Origin: Conoideocrella luteorostrata
Taxonomy: Eukaryota > Ascomycota > Sordariomycetes > Hypocreales > Clavicipitaceae
Assembly: GCA_032433595.1 (NCBI GenBank)
Contig: JASWJB010000547.1
Coordinates: 1-17,788 of the forward strand
DNA length: 17,788 nt
Direction: 5' to 3'
Both the position numbers and the translations under genes were made by a program. The notes under the pieces are model-generated. The model had not been told where the DNA came from. It made no database searches and was given only the letters and a program-made list of their open reading frames with translations. Position 1 is the stretch's first letter; each line of letters begins with the position of its first letter. Of the stretch, positions 10,114 to 17,788 are shown piece after piece.

Positions 10114-10693
10114 TTATCTCACGGGATCCTCCTTGAGGGAATTGTGTTCTGCGAAAATTGCTCCATGAGCTATTATGATAGCATCAATGGTGTGATAAGC
10201 AATGCATGGCAGCGCCGTACTCAGACGGCCGTACGCGATAGAGAACCTGTACGTATCACTAGTAATGTGACCATTGACTTCGAGAATATCGCCGGCTTGG
10301 CTAAAGAGAGCATCTGACTTCTCGTTAAATTCACAGCCCGATCTAGGTGATTTATTTAGGACAAGTAGCTGGGTGTGCCATAGATCGTAGAATTCATGAA
10401 TGATTTCATTAAGCTTATCCCGAACACCGAGAGACTTTCTCACCTATGAGTCATTGTTGTGTGTCTCAATCATGTCGAAGTACGACTCGTAGAACTCACT
10501 GGGAGCCGAATCAGGTAGAGGGGTCTGGTTAATGCCTCGACCAAGGGCTCTGACCAGCAGCTCAAGACCAGTTTCGGTAATTTGGTTCTTGGCACCATGG
10601 TATACTTCCCACGTCCAATCCCTGAACTCTGGATATTTATTGCTATACTTCTCCATGACCTTAAATATACGTCGATGGCGAGCACGACAGAAG
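10114..10693 (-). pseudogene. Broken or incomplete gene of unknown function
   Basis: The frame reads FCRARHRRIFKVM, then a WTWEVYHGAKNQITETG region, ALGRGINQTPLPDSAP, and then meets TAG at 10446-10444. It continues in the same frame for another 109 codons (LNEIIHEFYDLWHTQLLVLNK ... GRLSTALPCIAYHTIDA) to TGA at 10114. Protein-like composition on both sides in one frame suggests a single nonsense change. The 5' edge at 10693 follows CTCCTTACAG, a good intron acceptor, so an upstream exon is missing. About 80 bp further upstream the sequence enters the minisatellite array, which may have displaced the 5' end. The family is not identified. Alternatives are readthrough, a sequencing error, or an unrecognised intron using the GTGAGA just after the TAG. 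Confidence 0.5.
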
Positions 10694-10770
10694 CTGTAAG
10701 GAGGTGAGGTGCGGCAATGCGTCTATCCTCGCAATTATCGAAACGAGCGCGCTTGTGGCCACGGAACAGT

Positions 10771-12751
10771 TCGCAGGTTAATCTGACGAGCTTGTTGAAA
10801 AGCTCAAATCTCGGAAGACGTACGGGCTGCAAGGAGCTCGTGGAAGGGTTTTAATCTCGGAAAACGTATAGGTAACAAGGATCTCGTGGAAAGACTCAAA
10901 TCTCGGAAGATGTATAAGCATGAAATACCGCAAGTCGATCTGACGAAGACGTTGAAAGGCTCCAATCTCGGAAGACGTACAGGCTCTGCAAGAACCATCG
11001 GACATCGCAGGTTAATCTGACGAGCTTGCTGAAAGGCTCAAATCTCGGAAGACGTACGGGCAACAAGGAGCTCGTGGAAAGGTTTCAATCTCAGAAAACG
11101 TACGGGCTGCAAGAAGCTGGTGGAAGGGCTTTAATCCCAGGAAACGTACGGGATGCAAGGAGCTCGTAGAAAGGTTTAAATCTCGAATGACGTACGTGCA
11201 GGCTGCAGGAAGCATCGGATATCGCAGGTCATCTGTCTAACGAGCTTGTTAAAAAGCTTAAATCTCGGAAGACGTGCAGTGCGTGCTGCAAGAAGCTGGT
11301 GGAAAGGTTTCAATCTCGGAAGACGTGCGGGCTGCAAGGAGCTCGTGGAAAGGCCCAAATCTTCGAAGATGTACAAGCACGAAATACCGCAAGTTGATCT
11401 GATAAAGACGTTGAAAGGCTTAAATCTCGGGGGACGTACGGGCTGCAAGGAGCTCGTGGAAAGGCTCAAATCTCCAAAGATGTACAAGAATGAAATACCG
11501 CAAGTCGATCTGACGAAGATATTGAAAGGCTCAAATCTCGGAAGACGTGCAGTGCAGGCTGCAAGAAGCTGGTGGAAGGGTTTCAATCTCGGAAGACGTG
11601 CGGGCTGCAAGAAGCTCGCGGAAAGGCTCAAATGTCTGAAGATGTATAACTATGAAATATCGCAAGTCGATCTGACGAAGACGTTGAAAAACTCGGATCT
11701 CGGAAGACGTGCAGGCTGCAAGAAGCTCGTTGAAAGGCTTAAATCTCGGAAGACGTGCAGTGCAGGCTGCAAGAAGCTGGTGGAAGGGTTTAATCTCGGG
11801 GGACGTATGGGCTGCAAGGAGCTCGTGGAAAGGCTCAAATCTCTGAAGACGTACAAGTATGAAATACCACAAGTCAATCTGACGAATACATTGAAAGGCT
11901 GAGATCTCGGAAGACGTGCAGGCTGCTAGAAGCTCGTGGAAGGCTCGAATCTCGGAAAACGTACAAGCATGAAATACCGCATGTCGATCTGACGAAGACG
12001 TTGAAAGGCTTAAATCTCGGAAGACGTACAGGCCACAAGAAGCTCGTGAAAAGGTTTCAATTTCGGAAGACGTAGCCTGCAAGAAGCATCAGAGATTGCA
12101 AGTCAGTTGGGCTCGTTGAAAGGCTCAAATCTCGGAAGACGTAAAAGCGTGAAATACTGCAAGTCGATCTGACAAAGACGTTGAAGGCTTAATGTGTAGG
12201 CTACAAGGAGCTCGTTGAAAGGTTTTAATCTCGGAAGACATGCGGCCTGCAAGAAGAATTAGACATTGCAAGTCAGTTGGGCTCGTTAAAAGGCTTAAAC
12301 CTCGGAAGACCTACAAGCATAAAATAGCATGAGTTGATCTGACGAAGACGTTAAAAGACTTAAATATCGGCAGATGTACAAGCATGAAATACCGCAAGTC
12401 GATCTGACGAAGACGTTGAAGGACTCGAATATCAGACGATGTATAAGCATGAAATACCGTAAGTCGATCTGACGAAGATGTTGAAAGGCTCAAATCCCGG
12501 AAGACGTGCAGTGCAGGCTGCAAGAAGCTCGTTAAAGGCTCAAATCTCGGAAGACGTGTAGGTTGCAAGAAGCTTGTGGAAGGATTTAATCTCGAAAGAC
12601 GTGCAGTGTAGGCTACAAGAAGCTAGTGGAAGTGTTTTAATCTCGGAAGACGTATGGGCTGCAAGGAGCATTAGACATTGCAAGTTAGTTAAGCTTATTG
12701 AAAGGTTTAAATATCGGAAGACGTACGGGCTACAAGAAGCATTAGATCTCG
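10771..12751 (+). repeat. Mosaic minisatellite: 35 copies of a 28-bp core with four spacer classes
   Basis: By hand I count 35 copies of a 28-bp core (consensus GTTGAAAGGCTC ... CGGAAGACGT); core 1 is 10794-10821 and core 35 is 12697-12724. The spacers between cores fall into four classes. Class a is about 18 bp (ACGGGCTGCAAGGAGCTC). Class b is about 37 bp (ACAAGCATGAAATACCGC, then a GTCGATCTGACGAAGAC end). Class c is 23 bp (GCAGTGCAGGCTGCAAGAAG...). Class d is about 40-55 bp and contains GCATC...GACATTGCAAGT or ATCGCAGGT. Their order is irregular. Copies are diverged but recognisable; core 26 is truncated. Both strands carry open frames up to 218 codons, but these start at TTG and look like by-products of the repeat. 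No function is known. Confidence 0.9.
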
Positions 12752-12774
12752 TAAAGACAGTTATAACTGGAGCG

Positions 12775-13893
12775 GTCGGCAGAGGGGAAAAGTCAGCACT
12801 CGGGAGAGAAAAAAGTTAGTACTTGGGAGAGGGGAAAAGTTAGCACTTACGAGAGGGAAGTAGCCGATAATAATAATAATGCCGCCGCTGCTAATAGAGA
12901 TGTTGCTGCCCACGCAAGAAATGTCGCTGCTGCTGCTGATGATACTGGTCACAGGTCCGTATTCCGGTCAGGATTCTGGTCACGATAGTAGCGTTCGGGA
13001 ATGGAAAGGTCAGCTAATAATAACGCCGCTGCTGCTGCTGATGCTAGTGATCCTATTTCTGCCATGAGGACGTTCTGCCCACGTAATAAACGTCGCTGCT
13101 GCTGCTAATGAATATGATGATGATGGCCATAGTGTAGGATTTCGGTCGGGATTCTGGTCACGGTAGTAACGGTCGGGATGTAAAAAAGTCAGATGCTGCT
13201 GGTGATGATGCCGATGGTGCCGCTGCTACTGGTGATAATGCCGCCGCCGCTGATAATGTCCACGGGTTAGCATTTTAGTCACAATAGTACTAGTCGTAGA
13301 GGAAAAAAGTTACCTAATAATGATGATTCTATTGCTGCTATAGGGATGTTCCGCCCACGTAAGTAATGTTGCTGCTGCTGCTAATGACGATGTGCTGCTA
13401 ACGCAGAAAATGTCGCTGCTGCTGCTGATGTCGATGGCCACAGGCGAGGATTCCGGCCGGGATTCTAGTCACGGTAGTAACGGTCGGGAGGTAAAAAAGT
13501 CAGATGCCGCTGATGATGATAGCCACAGGTCAGCATTCCGGTCACGATGGTAGCGGTCGGGAGGGAGAAAAGTTACCTGATAATGATGATGCCGCTGCTG
13601 CTGGTGATGCCGTTGCTGGTGATGCCGTTGCTGCTAATAAGAATGTTGCTGCCCTCGCAAGAAATGTCGCTGCTGTTGCTTCTGATGTTAATGCTGTTGC
13701 TGCTGATGAGGATGTTCTGCCCACGTAAGTAATGTTCCTGCTTCTGATGACGATCCGCTGCCCACGCAAGAAAGATGGCTGCTGCTGTTGCTGCTGTTGA
13801 TGATGCTGCTGCTCCTGCCGCTGGTGATGATGATGCCGTTGCTGCAGATGAGCATGTTGCTACCACGCAAGAAATGCCGCCGCCGCCGCCGCT

Positions 13894-13924
<31 letters not shown>

Positions 13925-15566
13925 ACGATGCCGCCACCGCCGCTGCTGATGGCCACAGGTAAGAATTCCGGTCAAGATTGTATCGGTCGGGAGGGGGAAA
14001 AGTCAGATGTTGCTGCCAAGCAGGAAATGCCGCTGCTGCTGATGATGATGCTAATGATACCGCTGCTGCTGATGCCGTTGCTGGTGATGAGGATGTTGCT
14101 ACTAATGCCGCTGCTGCTGCCAGCACTTTGGAGAGGGGAAAAGCCAGCACTCACGAGGGGGAAGAGTCGGCTGATAATGATGATGATGCCGCTGCTGCTG
14201 CTGATGGTGATGGCCACAGGTCAGCATTCCGGTCGGGATTCTGGTCACGGCAGTATAGCGATCGGGAGGGGGAAAAGTCAGATGATGCCGCTGCTGCTGC
14301 TAATTATGATAGCTATAGGTTAAGATTCTGGTCATGATAGTAGCGTTGGGAGGGGGAAGACTCACCTGTTAATAATAATGATGCTAATGCTGATAATAAT
14401 GCTAATGCTGATGCTGATGATGATGGTTCCATTGCTGCCAATGAGGATGTTTTGCCCACGTAAGAAATGTTGCTGCTGCTGATGATGATGCTGCTGATGC
14501 CGCTGCTACTGTTAGCACTCGGGAGAGGGAAAAAGTTAGCACCCACGAGTAAGATGAGTCAGCTGTTGATGCCGCTGCTGATGGTAATGCCGCTACTAGT
14601 GTCAGCACTCGAGAGAAGGAAAAAAGTTAGCACTGACGAGAGAGAAGAGTGAGTTGCTGATGCCGCCGCCACCGCTGATGATGATGATGATGCCACAGAT
14701 AATGCCGACGCTGCTAATGATAATGCTGCTATTAATGATAGCCACAGGCAAGGATTGTGGTCACGATGGTAGCGGTTAGTCGGGGGAAATGTCAGATTAT
14801 GTTGCTGCTAATGCTGCTGATGCTGTTGCTGCTGCTAATTATGATAGCCACAGGTTAGGATTCTGGTCACTATAGTAGTGGTCGGTCGGGGGAAAAGTTA
14901 GCTAGTGATAATTCCGCTGCTGCTAATAATAATGGCCACAGGTTAGACTTCTGGTTACGGCAGCACTGGTTATAAGGAAGAAAATTCACCTGCTAATAAT
15001 AATAATGCTGCTGCTGCTGATGATGATAGTTCCATTGCTCACGATGGGGATGTTGCCGCTGTTTGTTGATGATTCTGATGATAATGATAATGATGCCGCT
15101 GTCGCTGCTGCTGATGGTAGTGATGATGCCGCTGCTAATGCCGCTGCTGCTAATGGGATGTTCTGCCCTCGCAAGACATGTCGCTGTTGCTCCTTCTGAT
15201 AATAATGCCGTTACTGTTGATGAGAATGTTGCTGCCCAAGCAAGAAATACCGCTGCTGCTGATGATGATGTGCTGCCCACGCAAGAAATATCGCCGCCGC
15301 TGCTGCTGCTGCTAGTAATGATGCCGCTGCCAATGAGGGTGTTGCTGATGACGATGATGATTCCGCTGTCGCTGCTGCTGCTGATGCCGTCGCTGTCAAT
15401 GAGAATGTTGCTGCCCACGTAATAAATGTCGCTGCTGCTGCTGCCGTTGCTGCTGATGATGATGTTCTGTCCACGCAAGAAATGTCGCCGTCGCCGCTGC
15501 TAATAATAGCTATAGGTTAGAATTTTTTAGTTACGATAGCAGAGCTCGGGAGGGGGAAAATTCACC

Positions 15567-15599
<33 letters not shown>

Positions 15600-15704
15600 C
15601 GGCCATAGGTCAGGATTTCGGTCGGGTTTCTAGTCACGGCAGTATAGCGGTCGGAAGGTGGAAACGTTAGATGCTGCTGCTCATGATGCTAATGGTGCCG
15701 TTGC

Positions 15705-15736
<32 letters not shown>

Positions 15737-15945
15737 TTAATGCTGATGATGATAATGATAATGATGCCGTTGCTGCTGCTGCTGATGATGATGATTCTAT
15801 TGCTGCGGATGAGGACGTAGCTGCTGCTGCCAGTACTTGGGAGAGGGGAAGAGTTAGGTGATAATGATGGTGATAATGATGATAATGATGCTGCTGCTGC
15901 TGCTGCTGACGCCGTTGCCACTGATGCCGTTGCTGCCGATGATTA
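12775..15945 (+). repeat. Triplet-rich mosaic array with three recurring modules
   Basis: About 3.2 kb consists of (GCT)n, (GAT)n, (GCC)n and AAT tracts in which three longer modules recur. Module A (GGCCACAGGTCAG...GGTCACG...GTAGCGGTCGGGAGG...AAAAGTCAG, 55-70 bp) occurs 13 times, starting at 12947, 13125, 13261, 13436, 13521, 13951, 14212, 14311, 14740, 14846, 14934, 15508 and 15601. Module B (GATGTTCTGCCCACGCAAGAAATGTCGCTGCTG-like, about 35 bp) occurs about 15 times. Module C (AGCACTCGGGAGAGGG...AAAGTTAGCAC) occurs about five times. Perfect (GAT)10 runs lie at 15568-15597 and 15706-15735. The frames encode Ala/Asp or Leu/Met/Pro runs and are broken by module boundaries, so I do not call a gene. 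Confidence 0.88.
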
Positions 15946-16060
15946 TGAAGCTGCCTACACAGACCAGCAGCGCTTGGGATGCAAGAAAAGCAGGGCTCGG
16001 TCGGGACCAGCGAGACGGAGAGGAGGGGGGGGGGCTGGCAAGTCGCACAAGAGTAACACA
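15946..16060. other. Transition segment with a G10 run
   Basis: This short non-coding stretch joins the triplet array to the next repeat region. It contains a run of ten G at 16025-16034 inside a purine-rich AGGAGG context. Nothing else was recognised. Confidence 0.4.
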
Positions 16061-16680
16061 GCAACCAGGGCACAAGACCAAGTAAAAAAACAGTGCAAAA
16101 GATACAGAAGCCCACGGCGTATATAATGCAGGAAAAAGCATCGCTCTTTGCACAATACCTGGAGCGTAAACTGCTAAAAACTATTCGTGGTCATAGTCAG
16201 GCTAGCATTAGGGCCCTAAGCGGCACACCACACCACACTACCATAACCAGCGCACAAGACCAAATAAGATGGAGTGCAAAGGATGCAGAAACCCACGGTA
16301 TATACAATGCAAGAAGAGCAGCGCCCTAACTATAATACTTGGTGCGTGGGCTGCCAAAACATGCTTGGTCAGGTCAGGCCAGCAGCATCAGGGGAAGCAG
16401 CACATGACACCACACCACAAGATAGGACCAAACCTACTTCAAAAGATGCACACAAGCCCAGCGCAAGGTGCTGCAAGACGCAAAGCATAAAAAAAATCGC
16501 CCGGTGCGCAATATACAAGAAAACCTGCGTGGTAGGAACTCAAGCCCTCAGGGGCTTGGAGCATGCAGCATGCAGCATGCGGCACCGCATAACCGTAACT
16601 CAACGAGACTGAATAAAACCTGGTGCAAAAGATGCACCAGAGCCCAGCACACAAGATGTCATAGAATGTAAAGCACAAAA
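16061..16680 (+). repeat. Degenerate ~180-bp units sharing a TGCAAAAGATGCA core
   Basis: Two clear direct copies begin near 16061 and 16244: ACCAG.GCACAAGACCAA, then GTGCAAA.GATGCAGAA.CCCACGG, and then TATA.AATGCA. Two weaker copies have cores near 16439 and 16624, so spacing is about 165-185 bp. In one frame the cores read CKxC (CKGCRNPR, WCKRCTRAQ), suggestive of decayed coding repeats, but frameshifts and stops break the frame. The segment also holds a perfect 7-bp-stem hairpin, CAAGCCC-TCAG-GGGCTTG, at 16541-16558, and a GCATGCA triplication at 16561-16580. Confidence 0.6.
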
Positions 16681-16728
16681 CAAAGTATCTGGCGTGCAAT
16701 TGGCCAAAATGCGCGCGGCCCCTACTAA

Positions 16729-17307
16729 CCGCCACAACTCGACGACCAGCGCCCGTAGCAGGCCCAAACCTGGCGCAAACGACTCGCAACGACGCAGAGA
16801 GCACAATGCAATGCAAATCAGGCCGCTCCCGGCGCGCGCGGCCACTCTGCGGCGGGCAGCGCACAAAATGCCGGCGGGATGGGTGGTTTTTCGCTCGCGT
16901 TGTAAGCGGAAAAGGGAGGAGAGGGAGGAGACTGGTCGCAGGAAAAGTAGAGGACTGTGGGCCGTGTTCCTTTTACAAGGATGGAGCCCTTGAAGTAACT
17001 ACTCTACTAGATAGAGTAATTACTATAAGAGGCGTTAGTCCTTGTAAAAGGAACACGGCCCACAGTCCTCTACTTTTCCTGCGACCAGTCTCCTCCCTCT
17101 CCTCCCTTTTCCGCTTACAACGCGAGCGAAAAACCACCCATCCCGCCGGCATTTTGTGCGCTGCCCGCCGCAGAGTGGCCGCGCGCGCCGGGAGTGCCTC
17201 GTATCGCGTTCGTTTCTATTGCATCGTGCTCTCTGCGTCGTTGCGAGTCGATTGCGCCGGGTTTCGTGGCGTTGCGGGCGCGGGGCGTCGAGTTGCGTTG
17301 CTGCCAG
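16729..17307. repeat. Large palindrome (inverted repeat) with 156-bp identical arms
   Basis: The inner arms 16826-16981 and 17039-17194 are exact reverse complements over all 156 bp by hand comparison. The 57-bp centre is itself imperfectly palindromic (AGTAACTACTCTA opposite TAGAGTAATTACT), so the hairpin could close almost to its axis near 17010. Outside the perfect arms, homology continues in diverged form for roughly 100 bp on each side (CTCGCAACGACGCAGAGAGCA and its complement). Frames in the arms mirror each other and are not genes. It may be a foldback element, a junction of two inverted repeat copies, or a hairpin RNA source. Confidence 0.9.
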
Positions 17308-17328
17308 CGCTGGACCACGACCGCACCG

Positions 17329-17480
17329 CACACACACACACACCATTGCGTAGGGCGTATCTTGGACACGCCTTGCAAAACGGCTTGTAAAAGGCGAAAA
17401 CCTGATGCCGCAAAATCCGCGCGGCTTCGCCGCGCCGCTGCGCGGCCGCGCCCCTGACCACACAGGCCTCACTGCCATAA
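17329..17480 (+). repeat. Dispersed AC-rich repeat, right copy
   Basis: This is the second copy of the repeat at the window start: an (AC)n tract, CATTGCGTAG, TCTTGGACACGCC, GCAAAATCCGCGCGGC, CGCCCCTGACC and CCTCACTGCC in the same order and orientation. It carries an extra GC-rich hairpin-prone insert (TTCGCCGCGCCGCTGCGCGG) absent from the left copy. It follows directly on the right arm of the palindrome, with the AC tract about 22 bp after the arm ends. Confidence 0.75.
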
Positions 17481-17697
17481 AGAATCTACAACATGATATC
17501 TAGTCTCTTAGTCCCGGATGAATTGAATTGTTTTGCACAGCGTCTTGTGCCGTCATCTAGATCAATGCTTCAAATGCAATGCAATATATGTAAATATCTC
17601 TGTGATCTGCGCCCCCCCCCCCCAATTACCGCCGCCCCCCCCGCCGCCCATCCAAGCACGCCCGCCTCAACCAAGCCGGCATCACCGCCGCACAACA
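17481..17697. other. Non-genic spacer with a C12 run
   Basis: This stretch contains an AT-rich part followed by a run of twelve C (17612-17623) and a proline-coding-like C/G-rich part. No gene, RNA or regulatory site was recognised. Confidence 0.4.
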
Positions 17698-17745
17698 ACG
17701 AGCGCAGCGAGGCCGGGGGTTTGGGGGCGCGCCCCCATGATATAC
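17698..17745 (-). repeat. 48-bp GC-rich repeat, inverted right copy
   Basis: This is the reverse complement of 435-482 with two mismatches in the hairpin loop (GGGGGCGCGCCCCC here). A truncated plus-orientation relative, ATATGGGGGCAAGCCC, starts near 17772 and runs off the window. Confidence 0.8.
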
Positions 17746-17788
17746 GGTGCGGTGTAATGCTTTGATGATATGATATGGGGGCAAGCCC

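Noticed and set aside
11246..11902. 218-codon plus-strand frame and a 151-183-codon minus-strand frame inside the minisatellite
   Set aside because: The plus frame starts at TTG, both strands are open at once, and the translation is just the repeat; openness follows from the repeat lacking stops.
10771..12751. CRISPR array, because of a constant 28-bp core and spacers
   Set aside because: Spacers recur in four classes and are not unique, the cores vary, the surrounding genes are eukaryotic with introns, and no cas gene is present.
13775..14323. 182-codon Ala/Asp/Leu/Met-rich frame in the triplet array
   Set aside because: The composition is dictated by GCT/GAT tracts, overlapping frames on both strands are equally open, and module boundaries shift the frame.
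16806..17390. 194-codon frame across the palindrome, with a mirror frame on the other strand
   Set aside because: The arms are exact reverse complements, so frames mirror each other; no start context, splice site or family was recognised.
1..17788. LTR retrotransposon or DNA transposon bounded by the end repeats
   Set aside because: No reverse transcriptase, integrase, transposase or tyrosine recombinase motif was seen in any frame, and no target-site duplication could be shown.
1..17788. Telomere-proximal end
   Set aside because: No tandem TTAGGG/CCCTAA repeats are present; a subtelomeric location remains possible but unproven.

Overview
The window looks like nuclear DNA of a filamentous ascomycete (Pezizomycotina). 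The genes carry short GT-AG introns (51, 67, 68 and 82 bp) with fungal-style donors such as GTAAGT and GTATGT and CTAAC/CTGAC-like branch points. Their protein families are ones I recognise as fungal-specific. No bacterial operon signals, CRISPR locus, reverse transcriptase, integrase, transposase, tRNA or rRNA could be seen. No species can be named from the sequence.

Layout. (1) 1-1844: non-genic, repeat-bearing left flank. It holds an AC-rich repeat that recurs at the right end, a GC-rich 48-bp motif that recurs inverted at the right end, and a lone copy of the minisatellite core found 10 kb away. (2) 1845-9755: a compact block of three intact-looking genes. The first (+, 1845-3629, 2 exons, 577 aa) has a PD-(D/E)xK-like nuclease signature and a C-terminal WW-like motif. 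The second (-, 8406-4009, 3 exons, 1415 aa, perhaps running on to 3740) joins a chymotrypsin-fold-like domain with Cys in the nucleophile position to four C2H2 zinc fingers. The third (+, 8570-9755, 2 exons, 372 aa) is a C-terminally membrane-anchored protein of a fungal family without assigned function. (3) 9756-10693: a decayed or incomplete gene on the minus strand with an in-frame stop. (4) 10771-12751: a mosaic minisatellite of 35 copies of a 28-bp core separated by four recurring spacer types. (5) 12775-15945: a second mosaic array with three recurring modules set in (GCT)n/(GAT)n/(GCC)n microsatellite. (6) 16061-16680: about four degenerate ~180-bp units. (7) 16729-17307: a large palindrome with 156-bp identical arms. 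(8) 17329-17788: a second copy of the left-end repeat and the inverted GC-rich motif.

How the parts relate. Genes 2 and 3 are divergent and share a 163-bp intergenic region, so they may be co-regulated. Genes 1 and 2 converge with 110 bp between their stops. The predicted domains (nuclease-like, protease-like plus zinc fingers, membrane anchor) make an unusual neighbourhood, but nothing in the sequence proves they act together. The two flanking repeat regions share sequence families, so the gene block sits inside a repeat-rich accessory compartment. The key correction here is joining separate reading frames on the minus strand (8406 to 4009) into one spliced gene.
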